64,000 nt of DNA from DASQBT01 sp963782495 (GCA_963782495.1 CAWAJU010000006.1:62001-126000); one strand, 5' to 3'. Shown: positions 53,086 through 62,575, numbered from the stretch's first letter. A program made the numbers and translations. Notes: generated by a model not told the origin, from the letters alone.

Positions 53086-53958
53086 GTGAACCAGACTTAC
53101 AAACTACTATTGCTCGCAGCCGTCGTAGGCCTCTCGCTACCTGCCTGCGGCAACAAGAAACACCCGGAGGCTCTCGGACAGGTTGCCGTGACGGTCAATG
53201 GCCAGCCGATCATGGCTGCCGATTTCGGCGTCAGTCCAGGACTAGGCGGGGGCGACCCGGTGTTGCGGCCCGTCTCCTCGTCTGAATTGAAGGACATGGT
53301 CAATTTGGAGTTGCTGCGCCAAGCTGCGGTGGAGTCCGGGCTGGATCAGGACAAGGAAATTCGTGCCCGGATTGCCGCCTTGCCCGAGGACTTATCACCC
53401 AGGAAGACTCTGGCCTCGGCTTATATCAACAAGCAATACTCTGCCATTCCAGCGCCTACCGAGGCGGAAGTCAGCGCCTATTACAACGGCAATCCGGCAA
53501 AGTTTGCGGAGCGCAAGCACTATGAAGTGCAGACATGTGTCATTAGGCCTGCGGACGGAAGGGAAGCGAAGATCAAGGCCCAATTGGGTAAGAGTAAGAA
53601 ATCCGACGCTTTCGAGCGGTGGTTGAATGCGACGAGCATTAAGCATGGATGTGTGCGGTTCACGGTCGATTCAGATCGTGCGGACGAAGAATTATTGCGG
53701 AAGCTCAGCGAGATCCCTGTCGGTGGCAACGCAGTTGAGGATTCCAAGGATCAGATGGTGATCGACTTCGTGCGGGCCATGCATAACGACTCGCTTACCC
53801 CGGATCAGGCCAAACCACAGATCATGAAGACGCTGATGGACAAAAAGGAGACCGCAGCCTTCGCGAGCATGATCAAGCAAATGCGCGACAAGGCGAAGAT
53901 AGAGTACGTGCCGCCCTATACAAAAGACGGTTTTCACCCATTGTCTCTTAAGCCCTAG
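53086..53958 (+). CDS. SurA/PpiC-like periplasmic lipoprotein (EpsD-type PPIase)
   Basis: A 290-residue lipoprotein: GTG start, signal LLLLAAVVGLSLPAC. A SurA-like N-terminal chaperone region follows (VTVNGQPIMAADFGVS, LKDMVNLELLRQAAVESGLD). The central parvulin region is poorly conserved, with CVIRPADGREAKIKAQL in place of a clear PpiC core, so isomerase activity is doubtful. The C-terminal helix KPQIMKTLMDKKETAAF matches the family. Position between surface cytochromes and the MtrA/MtrB-like genes suggests help in folding or insertion of the porin or cytochromes. Confidence 0.7.
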   Translation: MNQTYKLLLLAAVVGLSLPACGNKKHPEALGQVAVTVNGQPIMAADFGVSPGLGGGDPVLRPVSSSELKDMVNLELLRQAAVESGLDQDKEIRARIAALPEDLSPRKTLASAYINKQYSAIPAPTEAEVSAYYNGNPAKFAERKHYEVQTCVIRPADGREAKIKAQLGKSKKSDAFERWLNATSIKHGCVRFTVDSDRADEELLRKLSEIPVGGNAVEDSKDQMVIDFVRAMHNDSLTPDQAKPQIMKTLMDKKETAAFASMIKQMRDKAKIEYVPPYTKDGFHPLSLKP

Positions 53959-54145
53959 TCGAAGAGGAATGATCGACACACTAAAGCCCGAGGGGAATCG
54001 GCTCCGCTGAAGGTTTGCAGGGTTGCTCGGCTTCTCAATGAGGAATACGCTTCGTTGGGCATACGCCGCAGCTCTATTGGACTGTATCGGCTTGGCACCC
54101 CCCGCTTTCTGCTGAACAACCTTGGAAATAGACAGGATCAGGATA

Positions 54146-55513
54146 ATGCGCATGTTCAAAACAAGAGCAACACCAAGGGGCGCTGGCTCTGCTTTCCTCT
54201 TATTTCTTGTGGCGCTGGGGATGGTTGTATTTTCTGCCAAATCTATGGCAGTGCCGCCCGGCATGGAACTCACTTTCGATGGCGGACCCAAGCCTGTCAT
54301 TTTTTCCGGCCAGATCCACGCTGACAAAGGCCTCAAGTGCAAAGACTGTCATCCTGGCATTTTCAAGATGGAGAAAGGCAACGCCAAGATCCAGTTCATG
54401 GATCACCTTGCCGGCAAGAAATATTGTTTCGCCTGCCACAACGGCACCAAGGCCTATGCCCCCAAGGGCAATTGCAACAAGTGCCATGGCAACAAGTCGC
54501 CCAGTGGCGCAACCGCTGAACCGGCGGTGACGGAGGAAGCGCCGACAACAGCGGTCCCCACTCCCGCAGAAGAGAAGAAGACCGAAACCCCCAAAGCGCC
54601 CACTCCCGCGAAGAAGAAGGAGGAAGCCAAGCTTCCGGTGACGGTCGAGGAGAAGGAAGCGCGGCTGGATGAACTGGCCAAGGGAAGTTACAAATACGCG
54701 GGAACCTGCCTGGGCTGTCATGACGAGACATACCTGCCGCCGATCTTTCCAATTTTCAAGACCAAGCATGCCTCGCTGACGGACCCCAGGGCACCCTTCG
54801 CGGACAAGCAGTGTGAAGCCTGCCACGGACCGGGCAGCACTCACGTCAAGGCCAAGAAGAAGCGCGGCGGAACGATTATCGCCTTCGGCAAGAACGCCTG
54901 GACACCCGTTGCCGAGCAGAATGAAAAATGTCTGGCCTGCCACCAGACTCATCAACGCATCGAATGGAAAGGCAGCACCCACGAATTCAACGGGCTCGCC
55001 TGCGCCTCCTGCCACAAGATCCACGTGGAACATGATCCGGTGCTGGATCGCGAACAGCAGGCGACGGTTTGCTTCACCTGCCACAAGAGCAAACAGGCCA
55101 AGTTCTTCCAGGTTTCCCACCATCCGGTGCGCGAAGGCCAGATGGCGTGCAGCGAATGCCACAATGTCCATGGCGAAGATGGCACGGGCCTGATGGTGAA
55201 GGCGAACCTGCGGGAGAAATGCACCTCCTGCCATGCCGACAAGCGCGGTCCCTTCCTGTGGGAACATGCGCCTGCGGCAGAAGACTGCACGATCTGTCAT
55301 GACCCCCACGGCTCCAATCAGCCTGCGCTGCTGAAGAAGCGCGTACCGCAGTTATGCCAGGAATGCCATGACCCGGAAGGCCACCCCAGCGGCCGCTACG
55401 ACGGTGCCACGCTTGGCGGAGGCAGCGCATTCCTGCAGGCGAAGGGTTGCCTGAACTGCCACTCGGCAATACACGGATCGAACCATCCGTCCGGCATGAC
55501 CTTGTTGCGCTGA
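54146..55513 (+). CDS. MtrA-like periplasmic cytochrome with extra N-terminal triheme domain (13 haems)
   Basis: The precursor has a signal segment (AFLLFLVALGMVVFSAKSMA) and then a c7-type three-haem domain: CKDCH, CFACH, CNKCH. A Pro/Lys/Glu-rich linker of about 65 residues follows. A DmsE/MtrA-type domain with ten haems completes it: CLGCH, CEACH, CLACH, CASCH, CFTCH, CSECH, CTSCH, CTICH, CQECH and CLNCH. MtrA normally has only the ten. The ATG at 54146 is preferred to a TTG at 54122, being closer to the signal segment. It would fill the MtrB-like porin encoded next and connect it to periplasmic carriers. Confidence 0.9.
   Translation: MRMFKTRATPRGAGSAFLLFLVALGMVVFSAKSMAVPPGMELTFDGGPKPVIFSGQIHADKGLKCKDCHPGIFKMEKGNAKIQFMDHLAGKKYCFACHNGTKAYAPKGNCNKCHGNKSPSGATAEPAVTEEAPTTAVPTPAEEKKTETPKAPTPAKKKEEAKLPVTVEEKEARLDELAKGSYKYAGTCLGCHDETYLPPIFPIFKTKHASLTDPRAPFADKQCEACHGPGSTHVKAKKKRGGTIIAFGKNAWTPVAEQNEKCLACHQTHQRIEWKGSTHEFNGLACASCHKIHVEHDPVLDREQQATVCFTCHKSKQAKFFQVSHHPVREGQMACSECHNVHGEDGTGLMVKANLREKCTSCHADKRGPFLWEHAPAAEDCTICHDPHGSNQPALLKKRVPQLCQECHDPEGHPSGRYDGATLGGGSAFLQAKGCLNCHSAIHGSNHPSGMTLLR
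54252..54515 (+). repeat. Triheme-domain DNA duplication, copy 1 (in mtrA-like gene)
   Basis: About 260 bp encoding the three-haem domain are closely similar to 55792-56054 in the next gene, including an exact shared stretch of about 39 bp starting at 54468 and 56007 around the third haem motif. The protein phrases GGPKPVIFSGQIHAD and YCFACHNGTKA are shared. Confidence 0.85.
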
Positions 55514-55702
55514 TGTCGATACCCAGGACAAGACGATGACGATCCAATTCCGAAAACAGATCGAGGAAACCGAACATGCCTGCTGACAAATTCCCCGTGC
55601 CATGTGCGTTGCTCGCGGCCGCGCTGGCGCAACGATTTGCTCGCAGCCGCGGTTGCGGCCGATGCCACAGAGAAATCCGGTGAAGCCAAGGCAAGCGGGA
55701 CG

Positions 55703-58288
55703 GTGCGGGCAAAGTGGGACGGCTACGCGTTCATCATCGTGTTTGCCGCACTTTTGTGGGCGATCCTGTCATCCGGTCGGGCGTTCGCCGTACCCCCAGG
55801 CGAGGAACTCGTCTTTGAGGGTGGTCCCAAACCCGTGATCTTTTCTGGCCAGATCCATGCTGACCACGGCCTCAAGTGCAAAGACTGCCATACCAGCATC
55901 TTCAAGAAAGAGAAGGGGGACGCAAAGATCGCGTTCATGGATCATCTCGCCGGCAAGCAATACTGTTTCGCCTGCCACAACGGGACCAAGGCCTTTGCCC
56001 CCAAAAGCAATTGCAACAAGTGCCATGGCAACAAGTCGCCCAGTGCCGCCGCCAGCGAACCTGCCGCAAAGAGCGAAGTAACCCCGCCCGCCGCTGCCCC
56101 GGTAACCACAAAGGAGGCCATCAAGGCGCCTGCTCCCGTTGCCGCCGCTGCTACTGTCACGGAAGCGGCCAAGGCGTCCGCCCCTGTCAAGAAGGAGGAG
56201 GCTGCAGCCAAGCCGGCTGCTGCACCTGCCGTTGCACAGGGAGTGGCCAAGGCGCCCGCTCCCGCCAAAAAAGCAGAGGCCAAGCGCGCGATGCCACCGC
56301 CCTGTGAGGACTGCCCCGATTACAGCGGCTGGTCCGGCTGGGTGGAAGGGGGGGCCGGTTTCCAGTCCGATGACTCCGACCACTTTGGCCGCTACACCGG
56401 CCAGGAAAAAAGCGGCGGCACGGCCATTGCCAACGGCGTTGTCCGCTATCGCGGCAAGGACGGGAGCTATCTGGATGGCAAGGCGATCGACCTGGGACTT
56501 GACTCACGCGATGTGAGCGTGGATGGCGGCAAGCAAGGCAAGTATGGAATTGCCGTCGAATATGACCAGATCCCCAATTTCCGCGCGCGGGATGCGATGA
56601 GCCCGCTGGTTAATGAGGGCGGAGGCCGGCTTGGATTGCCCGCGGGACCCGCCATCCTGAACTCTACCCCTCTCAAGACCGAGCGGGATCGATTGGGAGC
56701 GAAATTTTCTCTCATCCCGGCCAGGAAGTGGGAGATCACCGGGTACTTTCGCGAAGAGAAGAAGGATGGCACCCGGGACTTGGGCGGCGGCTTCGGCTTC
56801 GACCAGGTCACCATACTTCCGGCAAATATCGACTACAAGACCGACGATTTCGGCCTGACCCTGGGCTACAAAGGCAGCAAGCTGCAAGCGCAGCTCGCCT
56901 ATGCCGGTTCCCTGTTCAAAAACGGGCAGGACGCGATTACCTGGGACAACCCCTTCCTGGGGGCGCCCAGCACCGGACGCATCGCCGATGCGCCGGACAA
57001 CCAGTTCCACAAGATCAGCGCCCTGCTCGGCTACCAGCTGACTGACCATACCCGGCTCGGCGCCCAGCTCGCCTTCGGCCGCATGACCCAGGATCAGGCC
57101 TTCCTCCCCTATAGCACCAACCCGGCGTTCGGCTCGCCCGCTGCCAGCAGCCTCGATGGCCAGGTCGACACCACGCTGGCCAAGGCCGACATCACTTCGC
57201 GTCCCACCCCGCGCCTGCAATTGAACGCCAGCTATACCTACAGCAACCGTGACAACAATACGCCGGTAAATACTTACAACTACGTCATCACGGACATCGC
57301 CCAGGCAACCTATCCTCCGCCCAGCGGCTTGCCGATCACGCGCCAGAACATGCCCTACAGCTTCAAGCAACAATTGCTGCGCACCAAGGCCGCCTACGTT
57401 CTTCCGCAGGGAGCCAACCTGTCCGGCGGATTCGATTACGACCAGATGAATCGCACCTACCAGCAAGTGGAAGACACCAAGGACAAGACGCTCTGGGCCA
57501 AGCTCAAGCTTCACCCCACGGGCAAGGTCGAGACCAGCCTCAAGTATTCATACTCGAGCCGGGACGCATCCAGTTATCTCAATAATCCGGCGTTCGAGAA
57601 TCCCGTGTATCCCAACTCGGTGAACCCCCTGATGCAGGCCTTCGAGCTGGCGGATCGCCGACGCAACAAGATCGGGCTCGGGGTCGCCGTCAACCCGACC
57701 GAGAAACTTTCCCTGGGTCTGGATCTAGACTACTACAAGGACGATTACAGGAACATGGTCCTGGGGCTTACACAGGCCAGCGGGCTCACCGGCACTCCCA
57801 GTGTGACCTATGTCTTCAGCGAGAACCTCTCGGCTTCAGCCTATTACACCTACGAAAGACTGGATTCCGACCAGGCCAGCAGGTTTTGGATCACCACCCC
57901 GCCCTCAAGCACCCCGTGGGCCGAGTCCGACAGCAATTCGACCCAGACGCTTGGCCTCAATGCCAGCTGGAAAGTGATTCCCAAGAAGTTCGACCTTGGC
58001 GCAGATGCGGTTTATTCAAAGTTCACCGGCAACATCCAGTATTCCGGCGCGACCGACTTGCCCGATCTCAGCTCCAGCCTGGCTGCCTTCGGGGTGCATG
58101 GCAACTACAAGATGAGAGAGAATCTCACCTTGCGGGCCGGGCTCTGGTACGAGAAATACAAGGAGTCGGACTGGGCAAAGAATGCAAGTGTCGGCTTTCT
58201 GCTGCCCACCGTACTTTCCCTGGGTACCGCTGCGCAGGACTCGGACACCGTCCTGGTTTCGCTTTCCGTCCGATACGACTTCAAGTAA
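55703..58288 (+). CDS. MtrB/PioB-like outer-membrane porin with N-terminal triheme cytochrome domain
   Basis: A precursor of about 861 residues. Signal-anchor: GYAFIIVFAALLWAILSSGR. A c7-type domain with CKDCH, CFACH and CNKCH follows, then an Ala/Lys/Pro-rich linker of about 90 residues. The MtrB beta-barrel begins with the family's N-terminal CxxC (CEDCPDYSGWSGWVEGGAGF) and ends in a barrel-type aromatic terminus, VSLSVRYDFK. Alternating beta strands cover residues about 225-861. It would sheath the MtrA-like cytochrome across the outer membrane. The start is uncertain: the frame is open back to a GTG at 55604; the GTG at 55703 gives a normal signal peptide. Haem domains are not part of described MtrB proteins. 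Confidence 0.88.
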   Translation: MRAKWDGYAFIIVFAALLWAILSSGRAFAVPPGEELVFEGGPKPVIFSGQIHADHGLKCKDCHTSIFKKEKGDAKIAFMDHLAGKQYCFACHNGTKAFAPKSNCNKCHGNKSPSAAASEPAAKSEVTPPAAAPVTTKEAIKAPAPVAAAATVTEAAKASAPVKKEEAAAKPAAAPAVAQGVAKAPAPAKKAEAKRAMPPPCEDCPDYSGWSGWVEGGAGFQSDDSDHFGRYTGQEKSGGTAIANGVVRYRGKDGSYLDGKAIDLGLDSRDVSVDGGKQGKYGIAVEYDQIPNFRARDAMSPLVNEGGGRLGLPAGPAILNSTPLKTERDRLGAKFSLIPARKWEITGYFREEKKDGTRDLGGGFGFDQVTILPANIDYKTDDFGLTLGYKGSKLQAQLAYAGSLFKNGQDAITWDNPFLGAPSTGRIADAPDNQFHKISALLGYQLTDHTRLGAQLAFGRMTQDQAFLPYSTNPAFGSPAASSLDGQVDTTLAKADITSRPTPRLQLNASYTYSNRDNNTPVNTYNYVITDIAQATYPPPSGLPITRQNMPYSFKQQLLRTKAAYVLPQGANLSGGFDYDQMNRTYQQVEDTKDKTLWAKLKLHPTGKVETSLKYSYSSRDASSYLNNPAFENPVYPNSVNPLMQAFELADRRRNKIGLGVAVNPTEKLSLGLDLDYYKDDYRNMVLGLTQASGLTGTPSVTYVFSENLSASAYYTYERLDSDQASRFWITTPPSSTPWAESDSNSTQTLGLNASWKVIPKKFDLGADAVYSKFTGNIQYSGATDLPDLSSSLAAFGVHGNYKMRENLTLRAGLWYEKYKESDWAKNASVGFLLPTVLSLGTAAQDSDTVLVSLSVRYDFK
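55792..56054 (+). repeat. Triheme-domain DNA duplication, copy 2 (in mtrB-like gene)
   Basis: Partner of 54252-54515, same orientation, 1.54 kb apart. Differences are mostly third-position changes plus a few amino acid changes (HPGIFKMEK against HTSIFKKEK). The domain was copied between neighbouring genes rather than acquired twice. Confidence 0.85.
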
Positions 58289-58503
58289 GCGAGCAATTGA
58301 GGATATTGGGCAACAACCCCGCAACCTCTCAGCACAGCAGGATTGCATTTGACAGAGCGCGCGATACCAGTGGCACCAGGCACGGCGGAATGGAAACAGG
58401 GGTGGAAGAAGTTTTGATCTGCCTCAAATCTGCTGCGCAAGCGCCCGTCCGCGCCAGGTGGCATCGACATGTGCACCATGCCTAAGGCGTATACTCTGCC
58501 AAC

Positions 58504-59052
58504 GTGAAGATGGAACGATTGCACTTCCCAGTCCTGTCCGGGCCGGTAATGTTTGATTCGGCGACGCGCCTGCTTGCTGTGGCCTTTGTCTTGGCCGGGA
58601 TCTTGCTGGCCGGCCGATGGTTAACGGAAATTAGCGCGCCCCGTCCAGTGGCTGAGTTGCCCTCTGCGCCCATGACCCAGCCTGACATGAATCTCGCGAC
58701 GATTAGCCGGCTGTTTGGAACCGGCGGTACGCAGCAATCACAGGTGCTCGAAGGCCTGCATCTGACCGGCGTGTTTGCCGGCTCAAGAGGGGGCGGCTTC
58801 GCCACGATTCACACCCGAACCGGCGATGTGCCGGTATTTCGGGGAGATGAAGTCGCCCCCGGCGTCACTCTCAACCAAATAGAAAGCGATCGCGTGATTC
58901 TCCTCAGTTCAGGCACAAAGAAGGAACTACGGCTTCAGGAAGATAATCCGGGGGACGCAAAGGCACCACGCCCCCAAGGAAATGATCCGCGGGCCCAACC
59001 CGCGCGCCGTCGTTACACCCTCATTCCACGCGTTCGGGCAAAAGGCAAATGA
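58504..59052 (+). CDS. gspC: Type II secretion protein GspC
   Basis: A 182-residue inner-membrane protein with one TM segment (ATRLLAVAFVLAGILLAGRW, residues about 20-39) and a periplasmic HR domain (ISRLFGTG, LHLTGVFAGSRGGGFATIHT, VPVFRGDEVAPGVTLNQIES). No PDZ domain; the tail is Pro/Arg-rich. It links the inner-membrane platform to the secretin. GTG at 58504, with an ATG two codons later as alternative. It overlaps gspD by 4 bp, first gene of the gsp unit seen here. Confidence 0.8.
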   Translation: MKMERLHFPVLSGPVMFDSATRLLAVAFVLAGILLAGRWLTEISAPRPVAELPSAPMTQPDMNLATISRLFGTGGTQQSQVLEGLHLTGVFAGSRGGGFATIHTRTGDVPVFRGDEVAPGVTLNQIESDRVILLSSGTKKELRLQEDNPGDAKAPRPQGNDPRAQPARRRYTLIPRVRAKGK

Positions 59053-61112
59053 GCAAGTTCATGAAGTACGTGTACGTCCTCGCGCTTGCGATGAATCTGT
59101 TCTGCGGCGGTGCTGCAGTGGCCGCCAAGGATCCGCCGAGAGGGTGGATCACCTTGAATTTCGTCAATGCCGACATAGGCTCGGTGATCAAGGCGATGAG
59201 CGAGATGACCGGGCGAACCTTTGTGGTGGATCCCCGCGTCAAAGGCACCCTCAGCATTACCTCACCCCGCCCGGTAAGTCCTTCGGTTGCGTATGACATC
59301 GTACTGTCGGCATTGAGAATGCAGGGCTATGCGGCGGTGCAGGTGGACGGCGTGGTGCGTATCGTCCCCGAGATGGATGCCAAGTTCTATGCGACGCCCG
59401 CCATGGGGAAATTCCGCGCCAACCGAACCGGCGGGGAAATGGTCACACGCATGTTCACGCTGCGGCATGAATCCGCCAGCCAACTCCTGGCCGCCCTGCG
59501 GCCGTTGATAGGCGCGAGCGGGACGTTCAACGCAGACCCTGACAGCAACACCCTGATCGTGACCGACTACGCCGACAACCTGGGCCGGCTGGAACAGGTC
59601 ATCGCCAGCCTGGATATTCCCACTGCCGACGAACCGGTCCTGATCCCTCTCAAGTATGCCTCTGCGGAAGAAGTTTCCGCCCTGGTCTCCCGGGTGTTCA
59701 TGGCTACGCCTGGGCAAGCGCCAGGAGGTGCCACATTCGACCTCCTGCAGGTTGGCGTGGATAACCGCTCCAACAGCCTGATCGTGCGCGGACGCGACCG
59801 CAACCTGATCAGCAAGGTGCAGAATCTGGCGGCTTCGCTCGACGTACCCACCCCGGTGGCGGGCAATGTGCATGTGATTTACCTGAAGAATGCCCAGGCC
59901 GTGGAAGTGGCCAAGACGCTGCGCAACATCCTGTCCGCGGATACCTCAGCGTTTGCCCAAACGACCGCACCGCAATCCTCGGCCCAATCCTCAGCCCAGT
60001 CACCGACCGCGCAGATAGCGAAATCTTCTTCCGGTCAGGACCTTGGACCGGGCATGGTTCAGGCCGACCAAGCCAGCAACGCCCTGATCATTACCGCGCC
60101 TGAAGCCGTATTTGCCAATCTCAAGACAGTGGTGGAGAAGCTGGATGTGCGCCGCGCTCAGGTCCTGGTCGAAGCGTTGATTGCAGAGGTCTCCGCGGAC
60201 AAGGCGGCAGAGTTCGGCATTCAGTGGCTGGGCGCCACGAGCGCCAACAGCATTCACAACGGCAGCAAGGTGTTTGCCGGATTCGGCAACAGCAACAGCT
60301 CGACCAATATCGGCGTTATCGCCAGTGCGGTCGCATCCGGCGGCGCGAGCGGCGCGGCCAGCATTGCCAAAGGCTTCAACCTCGCCCTGTTCAACAATCA
60401 AAGCCTGGGTGTTCTGGCGCGTGCGCTGCAGACCGAGACCGACGCAAACATTCTCTCCACCCCTACGCTGTTGACCCTGGACAACGAGGAAGCAAAGATT
60501 TCGGTCGGCTCCAATGTGCCTTTTCTGACGGGCCAGTTCACGCTGAGCGGCACTGCCGGCACCGCGTCACCGTTCCAGACCATAGAGCGCAAGGATGTGG
60601 GACTGACGCTGAAGGTGAAACCGCAGATCAGTCAGGGAGGAACGGTGCGGCTGCAGATATCCGAGGAAGTATCCAAGCTGCAGCAAGCCACGGACCCGAC
60701 CCTGGCCAGCACCGACAAGCGTTCGCTGGATTCCACCGTGCTGGTGGACGACGGCCAGATTGTCGTGCTGGGCGGACTGATCGAAGACCAGGTGCAGGAA
60801 GGTGAGGACCGCATCCCGCTGTTGGGCGACATCCCGCTGGTGGGCAATTTCTTCCGCTACAAGACACGCGACCATTCCAAGATCAACCTGATGATCTTTC
60901 TGCGCCCGGTGATCGTGCGTAACGGGGATGACGCCGCGGCCGTGACCAACCCGCGCTATGACTACATCCTGGGCCAGCAAAAGGACCTGACACCGGTTCA
61001 TACGCCGATGCTGCCCGACGCGCGGCCTCCGTTGCTCACCAATGAATTGAATTGGCGTGCGATTAGCCAGCAACAGGACAAGGCTCCGGCCGTGGAGCCG
61101 ACCCAACCTTGA
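59049..61112 (+). CDS. gspD: Type II secretion secretin GspD
   Basis: A 687-residue outer-membrane secretin with signal peptide (YVLALAMNLFCGGAAVAA). N0-N3 domains: WITLNFVNADIGSVIKAMSE, then repeated blocks such as NTLIVTDYADNLGRLEQVIA and NSLIVRGRDRNLISKVQNLA. The C-terminal secretin core contains VPFLTGQFTLSG, KDVGLTLKVKPQIS and VVLGGLIEDQVQEGEDRIPL. A Ser/Gln/Ala-rich linker lies at about residues 305-330. It forms the exit channel for folded exoproteins, possibly including the surface cytochromes encoded upstream. Confidence 0.95.
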   Translation: MSKFMKYVYVLALAMNLFCGGAAVAAKDPPRGWITLNFVNADIGSVIKAMSEMTGRTFVVDPRVKGTLSITSPRPVSPSVAYDIVLSALRMQGYAAVQVDGVVRIVPEMDAKFYATPAMGKFRANRTGGEMVTRMFTLRHESASQLLAALRPLIGASGTFNADPDSNTLIVTDYADNLGRLEQVIASLDIPTADEPVLIPLKYASAEEVSALVSRVFMATPGQAPGGATFDLLQVGVDNRSNSLIVRGRDRNLISKVQNLAASLDVPTPVAGNVHVIYLKNAQAVEVAKTLRNILSADTSAFAQTTAPQSSAQSSAQSPTAQIAKSSSGQDLGPGMVQADQASNALIITAPEAVFANLKTVVEKLDVRRAQVLVEALIAEVSADKAAEFGIQWLGATSANSIHNGSKVFAGFGNSNSSTNIGVIASAVASGGASGAASIAKGFNLALFNNQSLGVLARALQTETDANILSTPTLLTLDNEEAKISVGSNVPFLTGQFTLSGTAGTASPFQTIERKDVGLTLKVKPQISQGGTVRLQISEEVSKLQQATDPTLASTDKRSLDSTVLVDDGQIVVLGGLIEDQVQEGEDRIPLLGDIPLVGNFFRYKTRDHSKINLMIFLRPVIVRNGDDAAAVTNPRYDYILGQQKDLTPVHTPMLPDARPPLLTNELNWRAISQQQDKAPAVEPTQP

Positions 61113-62575
61113 AGCGCATTCCCTACTCATTTGCCCGCACCGCTGGTGTGCTGGCCACCCCGGACCAGTTTGGCGGGCTGGCTGTCAGGGTTCGGCCAAC
61201 AACCCGCCCGGAAGCGCTGGCCGAATTGCGCCGCCAATTCGGTCTGCCCTTGTCGGTAAACATGCTGCAGGAAGATGAATTCGAGGCCGCCCTGTCGCAG
61301 ACATACTCCGAAGGCGGAAATTCCAGCGGCCTGCTGGATGGCCTGGGTGATGAGGCAGAATTGGCCAACCTGATGCAGGACAGCCGGCGCATCCAGGATC
61401 TGCTCGAAACCGATGACGACGCGCCCATCATCAAACTGATCAACCTGGTATTCATGCAGGCTTTGCGGGACGGGGCGTCGGACATTCATATCGAGCCGTT
61501 CGAAAACCGTTCTTTGGTCCGCTTTCGCGTAGACGGGGTGTTGAAGGATGTGTTTGAACCTCCACGGGCGTTGCATGCCGCATTGGCTTCGCGCATCAAG
61601 GTAATGGCGGATCTGGACATTGCCGAAAAACGCTTGCCGCATGATGGCCGCATCGCCATCCGCCTGGGTGGCCAGGCCATCGACGTGCGGGTCTCCACGC
61701 TCCCCACAGGCCATGGTGAGCGCGTGGTGCTGCGCCTGCTGGCCAAAAATGCCGAATTCCTGCAATTGGATCGCCTCGGCATGAGCACAGAAGTGCTAGG
61801 GCAAATCGACCATCTGATCAAGGAGCCGCATGGCATCCTGCTGGTCACCGGCCCGACCGGGTCGGGCAAGACCACCACCTTGTATGCAGCCCTGTCCCGT
61901 CTGGACCATACGGAACTGAACATCATGACGGTGGAAGACCCCATCGAGTATGACCTGGACGGGGTCGGCCAAACCCAGGTCAACTCGCGAGTGGACATGA
62001 GCTTCGCACGCGCCTTGCGCTCCATCCTGCGCCAGGATCCGGATGTCATCCTGGTGGGTGAAATACGCGACCTGGAGACCGCGCAGATTGCAGTGCAGGC
62101 GAGCCTCACCGGCCATCTGGTGATCGCCACCCTGCATACCAACGATGCCGCGAGCGCGGTGACCCGATTGACCGACATGGGCATCGAGCCTTTCCTGCTG
62201 GGTTCCAGCCTGAACGGCGTATTGGCCCAACGTCTGGTGCGCAGGCTGTGCCCGCATTGCAAGACCGAATATGCACCGAGCGCCCAGGAATGGGCCGTTC
62301 TGGATTCGTCCAGGCGGCCCGCCAAGGCCTACCGAGCCAACGGCTGTGAGCTGTGCAATCACACCGGCTACCGGGGCCGCACCGGTTTGTATGAACTCAT
62401 GACCATTGATGAACCCTTGCGCCGCCTGATCCACGACAACGCGGGCGAGCATCTCATCCGCCAGCATGCCGAGACACACGGGATGCACATCCTGCGCGAG
62501 GACGGCTTGCGCTGGGTGCTGTCAGGCGATACCTCAATCGAGGAGGTATTAAGGGTGACCCGGGAAGCGGCATGA
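61109..62575 (+). CDS. gspE: Type II secretion ATPase GspE
   Basis: A 488-residue cytoplasmic ATPase. Walker A LLVTGPTGSGKTTTLYAALS near residue 248; Asp box NIMTVEDPIEYDLDGVGQTQ; Walker B DPDVILVGEIRDLETAQIAV; His box GHLVIATLHTNDA. The tetracysteine zinc site is CPHC ... CELCNHTGYRGR. Start codon TTG at 61109 overlapping the gspD stop (TTGA); the N-terminal T2SE domain is complete from there. Confidence 0.95.
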   Translation: MKRIPYSFARTAGVLATPDQFGGLAVRVRPTTRPEALAELRRQFGLPLSVNMLQEDEFEAALSQTYSEGGNSSGLLDGLGDEAELANLMQDSRRIQDLLETDDDAPIIKLINLVFMQALRDGASDIHIEPFENRSLVRFRVDGVLKDVFEPPRALHAALASRIKVMADLDIAEKRLPHDGRIAIRLGGQAIDVRVSTLPTGHGERVVLRLLAKNAEFLQLDRLGMSTEVLGQIDHLIKEPHGILLVTGPTGSGKTTTLYAALSRLDHTELNIMTVEDPIEYDLDGVGQTQVNSRVDMSFARALRSILRQDPDVILVGEIRDLETAQIAVQASLTGHLVIATLHTNDAASAVTRLTDMGIEPFLLGSSLNGVLAQRLVRRLCPHCKTEYAPSAQEWAVLDSSRRPAKAYRANGCELCNHTGYRGRTGLYELMTIDEPLRRLIHDNAGEHLIRQHAETHGMHILREDGLRWVLSGDTSIEEVLRVTREAA

